Both the position numbers and the translations under genes were made by a program. A DNA stretch of 52,636 nt, taken from positions 1-52,636 of IMG/VR virus record IMGVR_UViG_3300029258_002308; one strand, written 5' to 3'. The notes below the pieces were generated by a model. It saw only the letters and a program-made list of their open reading frames with translations. It was not told the DNA's origin and did not search any database. The stretch's first letter is position 1. Each line of letters begins with the position of its first letter. Positions 24,250 through 32,354 of the stretch are shown one piece after another. This DNA comes from a virus.

Positions 24250-24502
24250 ACGACAAAGAATTTTAGAAATAAGCAAGAATGTCACAATTTCAGTATTAGA
24301 GCAAACCATGGCGGCCTTCATCGAAGCCACCACTCTAATGACAGACGAGGAACGAGGAATTTTGACGAAAATGATAACCGATCATAGCGACGAAAACGTC
24401 GAAATGATAGCCAAGCAGCCCGATCAGGTTGCTTTTCTGAGGATGTTGGCCTCGTATACTTGGGGACAAATTTTGGTGGGATTAGCCGATCAGACCAATT
24501 GA
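24242..24502 (+). CDS. Hypothetical helical protein
   Basis: 86 aa, acidic and helical (ILEISKNVTISVLEQTMAAF). No family recognised. The 3' end overlaps the convergent minus-strand gene by 13 bp. Confidence 0.65.
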   Translation: MNERQRILEISKNVTISVLEQTMAAFIEATTLMTDEERGILTKMITDHSDENVEMIAKQPDQVAFLRMLASYTWGQILVGLADQTN

Positions 24503-24957
24503 TACTCGCCTCGCTTGACTTTTTTGATTTCGTAGCCCTCTTCAATCAACTGCTTCCGCACGGCTGTAAAGTGATTGCAAAAACAGGCCAGACTAAGATT
24601 GTATCGCTTGTATCGTTGGGCCAAATCGGATAATCGGACTATTTTTCCCTTAAGGAGTTGTTTTTTGATCCATCGCCGGATGATCTTCGCATCGTGCCGC
24701 ATTTTGGACCGGCATCGGCTAATTCTAGGTACACGGACTTCTAGGATCTCAAAACTAGGTTTTTTGATCTGAGTCGAATCATCGCAGACGCTATTCGCCA
24801 GGGAAATTAGGTCCAGAACCTCCTCGTCGGTTCTAACTATAGACATTTCCGCGTCGAAGGCCTTGGAGAACTCGATCAATTGGTTGTAGTTCTTTTTGTC
24901 GGTGAAGAACTTCCGCTTGTCCTTCAACTCTATCATTAGACATTTTCTTCTAGGCAT
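24490..24957 (-). CDS. Hypothetical protein, conserved-looking
   Basis: 155 aa on the minus strand. The N-terminal part MIELKDKRKFFTDKKNYNQLIEFSKAF and SIVRTDEEVLDL read as a folded domain; the C-terminal ~60 residues are basic and helical (IIRRWIKKQLLKGKIVRLSDLAQRYKRYN), perhaps an HTH. Not recognised. A promoter-like sequence lies upstream at 24989-25018. Confidence 0.65.
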   Translation of the reverse strand: MPRRKCLMIELKDKRKFFTDKKNYNQLIEFSKAFDAEMSIVRTDEEVLDLISLANSVCDDSTQIKKPSFEILEVRVPRISRCRSKMRHDAKIIRRWIKKQLLKGKIVRLSDLAQRYKRYNLSLACFCNHFTAVRKQLIEEGYEIKKVKRGEYQLV

Positions 24958-24988
24958 GGAAATCCTCTTCTGAGATGTCTCTTGTCTA

Positions 24989-25018
24989 ATTTTACTAGAT
25001 CAGCTATACTAGATTCAA
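24989..25018 (-). promoter_or_regulatory. Candidate minus-strand sigma-70 promoter
   Basis: Read on the minus strand, TTGAAT (25018-25013) and TAAAAT (24994-24989) are spaced by 18 nt, upstream of the gene starting at 24957. Reasonable match to -35/-10 boxes, not tested. Confidence 0.4.
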
Positions 25019-25119
25019 GAGATGAACGTGAAAAATAGGAAAGGTACGCAAATCTATATAGACCACTCGCATCAGTTTTCCAGGCCGTACCCTAAGTTAA
25101 GATAGTAATACTATATAAA

Positions 25120-25581
25120 ATGATGATATACCTAGAAAAACCCGAGCAAATATTCGAAAATCTTCGCAGAGTGGCCGATCACTTAATACCGTATAATTTC
25201 CCCCTGGCGGCTATGGAACTTGAAGACGATATTGGGACCCTCAAACGGATGGCATTGACAGTCGATGGGTACGATGTCGTAGTCTGCTTTAACAAAGCTG
25301 ATTACGAAGATTATTACCTTGAAGTCTTCCAAGTGTTTTCCCGATACTCAATCTATTTGCCCTTTCATTTGGTTGTAAAGATGGCATGTAGTATGCTAGG
25401 CAATCAGCATCTCTCATTCATCGAGTTCTACCAAGATAATCGTAAAGTTTACTGCTGGTCCGTTTGTGTGGACGATAGTGGAAAACCCATTCCCTCTCAA
25501 ACCGAAGGTGAAGGTGTATCAAAACGATACGAAGGCTTGGAATACAAGCAGATGCACCCCAGTCAAATCAACCTGTATTAA
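25120..25581 (+). CDS. Hypothetical protein
   Basis: 153 aa. The middle part YYLEVFQVFSRYSIYLPFHLVVK and HLSFIEFYQDNRKVYCWSV looks like a conserved alpha/beta domain seen in uncharacterised phage proteins. It starts ATGATG; the next gene begins right after its stop. No function known. Confidence 0.65.
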   Translation: MMIYLEKPEQIFENLRRVADHLIPYNFPLAAMELEDDIGTLKRMALTVDGYDVVVCFNKADYEDYYLEVFQVFSRYSIYLPFHLVVKMACSMLGNQHLSFIEFYQDNRKVYCWSVCVDDSGKPIPSQTEGEGVSKRYEGLEYKQMHPSQINLY

Positions 25582-25953
25582 ATGTTTGGCGATTTCTACA
25601 ACGCAACAAACATGATGGATTTCTGGCGTCGTTGGAACCCAGGAATGGTCCGCACGATAAGGCTTTTGCACCTTAATCTGAGAAGAATTATGCCCCTTTG
25701 GGTCTCTTTGTTCATTCTCTTTTTGGTGAATGGGCTCCTTCACGATCTGGGCCTCTGGATCTTTTGTTTCTTCACGGGAGCCAGATTTATCCCCATGTTC
25801 ACGGTCATTTTTTTGGTGGCTCTTTTAACAATCTATCTGGAAAAGAAAACCGGAATTTCCAAGTGGCAACATTCCGTGGGAAGGGCATATGTGCTGTGTT
25901 GGTGGTTCGCCCTCTATCTTTTGTTGGCTTTTTTAGGCATTAGTAGCGTATAG
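25582..25953 (+). CDS. Mini MBOAT-like membrane protein
   Basis: 123 aa, membrane protein with about three or four hydrophobic helices. FGDFYNATNMMDFWRRWNP resembles the MBOAT acyltransferase signature (NF.SPY.A.S..EFWRRWH), and a following helix LFILFLVNGLLHD places a His where the MBOAT catalytic His lies. True MBOAT proteins have about 300-500 aa, so this would be a minimal remnant or a fragment. No other part of the family is visible. Confidence 0.5.
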   Translation: MFGDFYNATNMMDFWRRWNPGMVRTIRLLHLNLRRIMPLWVSLFILFLVNGLLHDLGLWIFCFFTGARFIPMFTVIFLVALLTIYLEKKTGISKWQHSVGRAYVLCWWFALYLLLAFLGISSV

Positions 25954-26009
25954 CTCGAAATACTAACCGTAAATATTTTAGTCCCTTTTTTACGGAGGTT
26001 TCGAGCTAT
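25950..26009 (+). promoter_or_regulatory. Two-stem hairpin covering the RBS and start of the 26008 gene
   Basis: Outer stem: ATAGCTCGAAA (25950-25960) with TTTCGAGCTAT (25999-26009), 11 bp perfect, whose right arm runs into the start codon. Inner stem: CCGTAAA (25967-25973) with TTTACGG (25989-25995). The Shine-Dalgarno ACGGAGG spans the junction between the stems. A fold of this kind would hide the ribosome binding site, suggesting translational control by temperature, protein or ribosome movement. Confidence 0.7.
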
Positions 26010-26298
26010 GGCAATCAATAGATTACAATATGTTCTCATTACCCAATTGCTGCAAGAAGGAGAAGTGGAACTCATCCTGCCCGATGGAATGGAATTGAGA
26101 GTTGGCATTACGCAAGAAGGGAAACACGGCCCGGAATTTACAGATGACTATTGTTGGATTACCGCCTCCCAAGGCGATAGATCGATCTCAATGGACTCGT
26201 ACAACCTAAACTTAGAATTTCCGCACAACAAAATCATGTGTGAAAACGATTTTGAAGATGATGAAGGGCAAGAAATGACTGTAGTAGAAGTCATATAG
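26008..26298 (+). CDS. Hypothetical acidic protein
   Basis: 96 aa, acidic, beta-rich (EVELILPDGMELRVGITQEG, CENDFEDDEGQEMTVVEVI). Unrecognised. Translation is probably governed by the hairpin at 25950-26009. It converges on the minus-strand gene, overlapping by 8 bp. Confidence 0.7.
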   Translation: MAINRLQYVLITQLLQEGEVELILPDGMELRVGITQEGKHGPEFTDDYCWITASQGDRSISMDSYNLNLEFPHNKIMCENDFEDDEGQEMTVVEVI

Positions 26299-26578
26299 TT
26301 TGCATGTGTCGAAGACTTCCATTATTGAGGAGATAAGCTTCGCTTGTCATATTGACTTCTTCGTTTCGATCTGCTAGATTGATTATGGATTCAATCCATA
26401 GAAGGAACCCATCTTCTTTCAATTCGAAACGAGACAAGGTCACCCTTTGAACCCTGATGTTTTCGGTGATGAAATGTTCTTTCGCAATTTTGGCTACGAA
26501 CGTGATAAGCTCCCGAGCATCAATAAATTCGGCCCATTTTGCTATTAAGATTTTTTCTAGTTTTTCGATGTTAATCAT
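26291..26578 (-). CDS. Hypothetical protein
   Basis: 95 aa on the minus strand. KWAEFIDARELITFVAKIAKEHF and VTLSRFELKEDGFLLWIE look like a real conserved domain of unknown function. No clear ribosome binding site upstream. The start is 12 bp from the divergent gene at 26591. Confidence 0.6.
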   Translation of the reverse strand: MINIEKLEKILIAKWAEFIDARELITFVAKIAKEHFITENIRVQRVTLSRFELKEDGFLLWIESIINLADRNEEVNMTSEAYLLNNGSLRHMQTI

Positions 26579-26590
26579 GGTGAGGTAAAA

Positions 26591-26848
26591 ATGAAAAAAA
26601 CTGCTTCCTTGGTAAGAGAGTACGTGCGTGAGCTTTCAGACGAGAATCTGAATGACATCATGCAAAAGTGGAGTCAGAAACTAGGTGGGGATTACGCTAG
26701 CCTTGCTTATTTTTTTCAAAAAAACCGAGCGATTGATGATCTGTTACGATCCGCCCAAAGTGCCGAAGAATGGTTTGATTTGGTGGATTTCATCGGTGAA
26801 GCAACCAATCGCGAATTAAAAAATAGAGGAGAACCCGTAGAAGCATAA
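26591..26848 (+). CDS. Hypothetical helical protein
   Basis: 85 aa, helical, with an aromatic-rich middle (DYASLAYFFQKN, EEWFDLVDFIGEA). GGTGAGGT precedes the ATG. No family recognised. Confidence 0.65.
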   Translation: MKKTASLVREYVRELSDENLNDIMQKWSQKLGGDYASLAYFFQKNRAIDDLLRSAQSAEEWFDLVDFIGEATNRELKNRGEPVEA

Positions 26849-26865
26849 GAATAGGAGATGATGCG

Positions 26866-27609
26866 ATGGGCGACGGAAGTAGATGTTATGTGAATAGTTG
26901 CAATGAAATCTCCGCAGCAGGGAGCGGGGCATGTGAACGACACCGTTTCGTCAAACACTTAGAGAATGCTAGCAAAACAGTGGCCTCCTGGCCCTTGTGG
27001 ATGCAGACAATTTTAGGAGGAAAGCCAATTGGAGGAAAGCCAATGAATGAATATGAATGTAAGATTAAATACACAACCCAGCCCACTTACAAAGGTACGC
27101 CTTTGAAAGATCTCAATCCTCTAACTGTTTTTCGATGGAGTGATGCCATATGGATGGTGTTAGGGTCGAAGGGTGCAAGGATGCGGGCCGCATTTCGTTT
27201 GAAGGGAGAGGGCTATGCAATAGCAAAGGAACTTGACGGACACCAAATGGTTTTCCCTCTCAAAAGCACTCTGACAATTGATTGTGGCGAGTCGGTTGAC
27301 GATCATCCGTGTTTTGTTGATACCGATTGTGAACGGGACACTGAAGAAGCATTCTTGACTGAAGCAAAAGAAGCATTCTTGAAAACGATACGGGATTTGC
27401 CCGGCAGCAGACCGGTCGGGTTTTATCTTCAAAACCGCTACCAGGATTCAGGTTGGGAGGAATTGAACGAATTTTATCATGATTATGACGAAGCTATTGA
27501 CAGTGCCCAAAGAAAATCGTTAGATTCTATTGCCTACGGGATGGTACGAATAGTCACTGAAGCAGGAATAGTTATGAAGACTTTCTCATGCGGTAAGGAA
27601 TGCAAATAG
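26866..27609 (+). CDS. Hypothetical protein with Cys/His N-terminus
   Basis: 247 aa. The N-terminal segment RCYVNSCNEISAAGSGACE then RH (about 6-26) could bind zinc. A short tandem repeat GGKPIGGKPMN (about 51-61) comes from a duplicated 15-bp stretch around 27016-27044. The rest is alpha/beta with FRWSDAIWMVLGSK and PVGFYLQNRYQDSGW. Unrecognised. The ATG of the helicase gene follows immediately on its stop. Confidence 0.6.
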   Translation: MGDGSRCYVNSCNEISAAGSGACERHRFVKHLENASKTVASWPLWMQTILGGKPIGGKPMNEYECKIKYTTQPTYKGTPLKDLNPLTVFRWSDAIWMVLGSKGARMRAAFRLKGEGYAIAKELDGHQMVFPLKSTLTIDCGESVDDHPCFVDTDCERDTEEAFLTEAKEAFLKTIRDLPGSRPVGFYLQNRYQDSGWEELNEFYHDYDEAIDSAQRKSLDSIAYGMVRIVTEAGIVMKTFSCGKECK

Positions 27610-29652
27610 ATGCCCCCAGTTATCAAACTGACCGATCAAAATGATCTGGTTCCTACAAATAAATTTCCTGATTACGCACACTTTCCTTTTGAGAATTTCA
27701 ATCCGGTTCAAAGTCGCATTTTTGAAATTTATGACAAGGATGCAAATGCGATAATTGCTGCCGCCACGGCATCAGGAAAGACCGGGTGTGCAGAATTTTT
27801 CATGAGTAATGAGGTACGTGTACGTGGTGGCAAAGCCCTTTATTTAGTGCCTTTAAAGGCCTTAGCAAAAGAAAAGATAGATGACTGGACCGATAAGACC
27901 CACCATTTTGGTGATCTCAAACTTTCGATTTGCACTGGTGATTATCGCCTTACCACTGCCCGCAAAAAAGAACTTGAAGCCGCCGATATTATCGTCATGA
28001 CTTCGGAAATGCTTTGTTCTCGCGTAAGGAACTATCAATCGGAACAGAACGAATTTCTCAAGAAGGTTGGGACGCTAATTGCGGACGAAATCCATCTTTT
28101 AACTGTTCCGAATCGAGGCGATCATCTTGAAGTTGGGTTGATGAAATTTACTCAACTCAATAATGACGTTCGTATTGTTGGGCTTTCAGCAACAATGCCA
28201 AACGTGAAACAAATTTCCGAATGGATCAGCTACACTTTAACTGGTAAACAAACATATTTGATAGATTCCAAATACCGCCCTTGTCCTTTGGGGATTCATT
28301 GGGAGGAATACAAGGATGGATTTCGCTATGAAACAAACGAACAAATCAAAATTGAGGCGGTTCTGGACATCGTTTGGGATTATCCCGATGACAAGTTTTT
28401 AATTTTTGTTCATACCAAACGCACTGGCGAAAAACTAAAAAATGCTCTGAAGGAACAGGGTATCAAATGTGAATATCACAATGCTGATCTGGAGAAAGAC
28501 AAACGACAAGCTCTAGAAAAACGATTTAGAGACGATAAATCTTTAAGAGTCCTTATTGCTACCTCAACCCTTGCTTGGGGCGTGAACAGTCCCGCCCGAA
28601 GAGTTGTTATTACCGGAGTTCACAGAGGGATCAGTGAAGTCGAATCCTATGACATCTGGCAGATGGCCGGTAGAGCCGGTCGTCCTGGATTCGATCCTCG
28701 CGGTGATGTCTATATTCTATTGCCGAGGAAGAAATTCGATTATCACTTTGACAGATTGTCGGAACCCGAAAACATCACTTCTCGGCTACTCGATCATTAT
28801 GGTGAGGACAAGAAACACTACAAGACGCTGGCCTTCCATCTAGTTAGTGAGATTCATCACGGCAACATCAAGACGATTGATGACATCCACAAATGGTTTG
28901 AACGGAGCTTGGCCCACTTTCAGAACCAGGATCTTTCGGAAAGCATTGTGGACGATACAATCGATCTTCTTGTACGATTCGGAGCGATTAGAGAAAACGA
29001 TGGTCAATACGAGGTTACGGCGGTCGGCAAGATTTCCAGCATGTTCTATTATAGTCCCTTCGACATAGCGGATTTAAGAAGGAATTTCAATTCCCTTTTT
29101 GAAAATGGGCATGAAAATTACGATTTGGCTGTTTCTATGGCCTTGGGAAATGTGGACTCCATCAGAATGGGATTTGTATCTAAGGCCGAAGAAGCGGAAA
29201 TGACAAGCTACTACGCAAAAATCACCGACAACTATGGAAGTGGAATTTTTGCTGATACCGCAATTAAGGGCGGCTATGCTCACTTTGTACTTTTGAACGG
29301 TCTAAGTCCAGGACCTTTTCAGGCGATGGTGAGAGGTCTCCAGTTCGATTTTCCGAGGACTGCGGCAGTTCTACAGGCTTTGGACTCTATGAGCGGTAAA
29401 TGGGGCCGTAGGAGCTTCCTAGAGGGCCTGGGGATGAGGATCGCCTATGGAGTGCGGGAGGAATTGATTATCTTTTGCAGATTACCTAATGTGGGTAAAG
29501 TTCGTGCTGAAAAACTCTACGCAGCCGGATTTCGAAATTTGAAAGACGTAGCAGATCGACCCGAACACGTTCAAAAGATCTTGAATATGAAGAAAGAAAG
29601 GATTGATGAGATCGTAGGTGCTGCCAAAAGCTTAATTTTGGTGGGTAGATAG
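27610..29652 (+). CDS. Ski2/Hel308-like superfamily 2 helicase
   Basis: 680 aa. Q-like motif FNPVQSRIF, Walker A AATASGKTG (Lys57), Walker B ADEIH (158-162), motif III GLSATMP, motif IV-V IFVHTKRTGEKL and ATSTLAWGVNSPA, and motif VI QMAGRAGRPG (351-360). A winged-helix region follows, and helix-hairpin-helix residues (LPNVGKVRAEKLYAAGF) near the C-terminus bind DNA as in Hel308. Probable role is remodelling forks or recombination intermediates alongside UvsX. This class is unusual in T4-like phages. Confidence 0.9.
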   Translation: MPPVIKLTDQNDLVPTNKFPDYAHFPFENFNPVQSRIFEIYDKDANAIIAAATASGKTGCAEFFMSNEVRVRGGKALYLVPLKALAKEKIDDWTDKTHHFGDLKLSICTGDYRLTTARKKELEAADIIVMTSEMLCSRVRNYQSEQNEFLKKVGTLIADEIHLLTVPNRGDHLEVGLMKFTQLNNDVRIVGLSATMPNVKQISEWISYTLTGKQTYLIDSKYRPCPLGIHWEEYKDGFRYETNEQIKIEAVLDIVWDYPDDKFLIFVHTKRTGEKLKNALKEQGIKCEYHNADLEKDKRQALEKRFRDDKSLRVLIATSTLAWGVNSPARRVVITGVHRGISEVESYDIWQMAGRAGRPGFDPRGDVYILLPRKKFDYHFDRLSEPENITSRLLDHYGEDKKHYKTLAFHLVSEIHHGNIKTIDDIHKWFERSLAHFQNQDLSESIVDDTIDLLVRFGAIRENDGQYEVTAVGKISSMFYYSPFDIADLRRNFNSLFENGHENYDLAVSMALGNVDSIRMGFVSKAEEAEMTSYYAKITDNYGSGIFADTAIKGGYAHFVLLNGLSPGPFQAMVRGLQFDFPRTAAVLQALDSMSGKWGRRSFLEGLGMRIAYGVREELIIFCRLPNVGKVRAEKLYAAGFRNLKDVADRPEHVQKILNMKKERIDEIVGAAKSLILVGR

Positions 29653-29655
29653 GGC

Positions 29656-29925
29656 ATGGGAATTGTAATTGATGATGGCAATTTTTGCGAGGATCTGGCA
29701 AGAGTCCTAAAGGAATGTTGTCATGATTTTCTTTGTGAGTGTTGTTGTTCCACCGGTGCTACTGGTGGGACCGGCCCTTTCTGGGAACCTGAAGGGGCTA
29801 CTGGTCCACCAATGTTGTATGTTAAAGAAAAGGGAATAATTGGCATCAATCAAGAGAAGCTTTTAGAACACATCAAAGCTCATTCAGATCTGGTCCAAAG
29901 AAACCCTCAGGATACTCAATCTTGA
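29656..29925 (+). CDS. Cys-rich protein with short collagen-like stretch
   Basis: 89 aa. A dense Cys block (ECCHDFLCECCCS, about 20-32) runs into a few Gly-X-Thr units (TGATGGTGPF, GATGPP). The same Gly-X-Thr style makes up the collagen-like fibres at 43.6-52.6 kb, so it may be a small virion-associated relative. The rest is ordinary sequence. Its 3' end overlaps the convergent gene by 53 bp. Confidence 0.6.
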   Translation: MGIVIDDGNFCEDLARVLKECCHDFLCECCCSTGATGGTGPFWEPEGATGPPMLYVKEKGIIGINQEKLLEHIKAHSDLVQRNPQDTQS

Positions 29926-30217
29926 CATTACCTTCTTGGGTAGGTTCACCCGTGATCGGATCTTCACACCAAAACCTAACTTCTTTTAGATGCTCACCAA
30001 GCGGTTCTACTACTTCTGGGTGATCTTCATCGATGGGAATAAATTCTGATTGAAAGAAACAATCATCCTCTGGATCTACAGGCAAATGAATTTCTTTTCC
30101 CGCATAGAGAACAGCTACATTGCAATGCCTCTTTCTTCGATGGAACAATTTACAGTTTTTACAAATTGGTTTTAGTGGTTTTTTCTTTTTGAACCATTTT
30201 CCAATCCATCCAAACAT
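29873..30217 (-). CDS. Hypothetical protein with Cys-containing core
   Basis: About 114 aa from ATG 30217, chosen over an in-frame start at 30262 because GAGGC lies just upstream. CKNCKLFHRRKRHCNVA and DDCFF could form a metal site. The N-terminus is basic (WFKKKKPLKP). Not recognised. Confidence 0.6.
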   Translation of the reverse strand: MFGWIGKWFKKKKPLKPICKNCKLFHRRKRHCNVAVLYAGKEIHLPVDPEDDCFFQSEFIPIDEDHPEVVEPLGEHLKEVRFWCEDPITGEPTQEGNVKIEYPEGFFGPDLNEL

Positions 30218-30231
30218 AATGCTGCCTCTAG

Positions 30232-30756
30232 TTAATTCGCCACAATAATACAAGCATACCAAATCCCCGATCTAGATTTCGCCATGGCCCCTCCCCAGAA
30301 TTTGTGTTTTTTGCTGGCAACGGACCAATGTCCTGAGCTTTGAGACCAGCAATTGAACATTTCGTAACCAAGGGCTGACATTGAATCGTTTACTTGCCAA
30401 GGCCAAGATTCGGCTGCTATTTCTGTAAAATGATATCCAGGCAATACGGTAGCCAATTCTTGCCTTCGATATTCCCATCTCTGATGTCCTTGAACATCGA
30501 CCGATGCTTGATATTGTGCATGAGCTTCGGCTGCTTCAACAAGGATTTTGTGTGGTTCTGATTTTTGAACTCTGGCACCCTCAAATTGGTTTCCTCCATC
30601 AATGAGTCCATTCATCGAGGGGCTCCATTGTTCTATTGGGGGTAGAGGGCTAACTTCCGGTGGAATAGGGAGACATCTAGGTCGAAAAGGTGGTGGTTCT
30701 AGATTGGGGGTTGCACATCCGACTAAAAGGGCCACAAGCATGATGTATTTTTTCAT
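30232..30756 (-). CDS. Lipoprotein with CAP/SCP-like domain
   Basis: 174 aa. A lipoprotein signal MKKYIMLVALLVGC has its lipobox at LVGC (Cys14), followed by a Pro-rich linker. The C-terminal part, with EAAEAHAQYQASVDVQGHQRW, then EIAAESWPWQVN and SSGHWSVASKKHKFWGGAMA and a final WYACIIV, follows the CAP (SCP/PR-1) pattern: His, a Glu-containing ES-W motif, a GHW block and a C-terminal WxxC strand. A phage lipoprotein could act at the host outer surface, for example in superinfection exclusion; this is inference. Confidence 0.6.
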   Translation of the reverse strand: MKKYIMLVALLVGCATPNLEPPPFRPRCLPIPPEVSPLPPIEQWSPSMNGLIDGGNQFEGARVQKSEPHKILVEAAEAHAQYQASVDVQGHQRWEYRRQELATVLPGYHFTEIAAESWPWQVNDSMSALGYEMFNCWSQSSGHWSVASKKHKFWGGAMAKSRSGIWYACIIVAN

Positions 30757-30757
30757 A

Positions 30758-30786
30758 TTGACCTTTTATCTAGATCTATTTATGAT
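30758..30786 (+). promoter_or_regulatory. Sigma-70-type promoter for the kinase-HNH-cupin gene
   Basis: TTGACC (30758-30763) and TATGAT (30781-30786), spacing 17, in the 58-bp gap between divergent genes. An AGGAGG ribosome binding site precedes the ATG at 30815. Confidence 0.65.
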
Positions 30787-30814
30787 ATCCCATATAACAG
30801 AGTAGGAGGTTGCC

Positions 30815-32353
30815 ATGTTTGTCATCGGTGTCTCAGGCCAACTTAGACAAGGCAAAGATATAGTAGCGGATTATTTAAGCTTACAACTAGACGGCCATAG
30901 AACTGCTTTTGCTGCGGCGGTAAAAGAGGTCTTCTGCCAAGCATTCTCCGTGGATTTAAATTTCGTTGAAGAGTGGAAAGTAAAAGATGAGCCGCCGCCC
31001 GGATTCGATGCGAATATCCGCACGGGCCTTCAAATGATAGGCGACGGATTCAGAAAACTCAAAAGTACCATTTGGTTGGATAGGTGCTTCGAAGATTTTG
31101 ATTTCCTCGATTGCCCCATCATCATAAGTGATACGCGATACGTTAATGAACTAAAAAAAGTGCATGAAGTCGGCGGAACAAACATTCTTGTTTACCGCCC
31201 TGGCTTCTTCAATAATGATCCTAACGGATCAGAGGCTCAAATTAAGCCGTTCGTTCAATACTTTCTAGATACGGGCGGTTTTGAAGGAATTGTTCATAAG
31301 GGATATCTGACCAATCCCCCTGAATTGGTTGATATTTTTATCAGGAATGATGGCACCCTGGAAGATTTGTATTCCAAAATTGATGAAATTGTGATTCCTT
31401 ATTTGGAGGAAAAATATGATATTTCACATCATTGTGGAAAGTGTGCAAAAAAAATTACGGGGCTATTTTGCTCAAAATCGTGTTCAGTCAAGGCAAGACC
31501 GAGAAAAGATTCTAGACAAACTTTCATTTGCCAAATCTGTCATAAAGAATTTTTATCATATGGACAACGTGTAGTATGTGGCCAAAAATGCAATGCAATT
31601 TTAATGGCACAAACAAGAATTGGTGAAAATAATCCCGCATTCAAACAGGATAAACCAATCGCCATTTGTAAAAATTGCGGCTATCAGTTTGAATATAGTA
31701 TGTGTGGCAGAAAAGATCCCCCACAATATTGCACTAAGGAATGTTGGGATAAATTTCAAAAAGGTAAAAATAAAGCTTTAGATGGACCTGCGATTTACGG
31801 AAATCCATATCCATCCGATTTTCATAAGATTAAAAAATCAGTCAGAAAAAGAGACGAGTATTCTTGTTGTTTGTGTGGATACAAAAGTCGTTCGATTTCT
31901 GTCCATCATATTGATTACAATAAAAGCAATAATGAATTGTGGAATTTAATTTCTATGTGCAAAAGATGTCATAATTTGACAAATTTTAATCGAGGATTCT
32001 GGCAGTTTTTGCTTACCGGCTTAATTTCTGGATCAAAATTAGTTAAGAAAGGATGGGGAGCAGAGATTCATTTGGTAAATCACGACAAGTATTGTCTTAA
32101 ATATCTAATTTTCTTTGAAGGCAAACGCTTTTCATATCATTTTCATGAAGTCAAGCAAGAATTATGGCATTGTGCATTTGGTCAATTCGATTTGTTATTG
32201 GATGGCGTAAAAACAACTTTTATTGCCGGACAAAAATTAGAATTATTGCCGAACCAAAAACATGAATTGCGGGCAAGAAAAAATTCTGCCTTAATAGAGG
32301 TTTCAACTACAGATTACCCTGAAGATTCTATCCGAATATGGAAAGGAGATTAA
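30815..32353 (+). CDS. Fusion: dNMP kinase-like + HNH endonuclease + cupin
   Basis: 512 aa in one frame. Residues 1-200: P-loop kinase like T4 gp1 (GVSGQLRQGKD, then IRTGLQMIGDGFR and IIISDTRYVNEL), a deoxynucleoside monophosphate kinase pattern. Residues about 205-400: several CxxC pairs, then an HNH core (CCLCG 351-355, SVHHIDYNKSNN with His364/365, Asn377, CKRCH 382-386). Residues about 414-512: a cupin with the full motif G-(5)-HFH-(4)-E-(6)-G (GKRFSYHFHEVKQE). The HNH segment is visibly more AT-rich, so it appears to have been inserted between or within two phage genes. Confidence 0.85.
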   Translation: MFVIGVSGQLRQGKDIVADYLSLQLDGHRTAFAAAVKEVFCQAFSVDLNFVEEWKVKDEPPPGFDANIRTGLQMIGDGFRKLKSTIWLDRCFEDFDFLDCPIIISDTRYVNELKKVHEVGGTNILVYRPGFFNNDPNGSEAQIKPFVQYFLDTGGFEGIVHKGYLTNPPELVDIFIRNDGTLEDLYSKIDEIVIPYLEEKYDISHHCGKCAKKITGLFCSKSCSVKARPRKDSRQTFICQICHKEFLSYGQRVVCGQKCNAILMAQTRIGENNPAFKQDKPIAICKNCGYQFEYSMCGRKDPPQYCTKECWDKFQKGKNKALDGPAIYGNPYPSDFHKIKKSVRKRDEYSCCLCGYKSRSISVHHIDYNKSNNELWNLISMCKRCHNLTNFNRGFWQFLLTGLISGSKLVKKGWGAEIHLVNHDKYCLKYLIFFEGKRFSYHFHEVKQELWHCAFGQFDLLLDGVKTTFIAGQKLELLPNQKHELRARKNSALIEVSTTDYPEDSIRIWKGD

Positions 32354-32354
32354 G

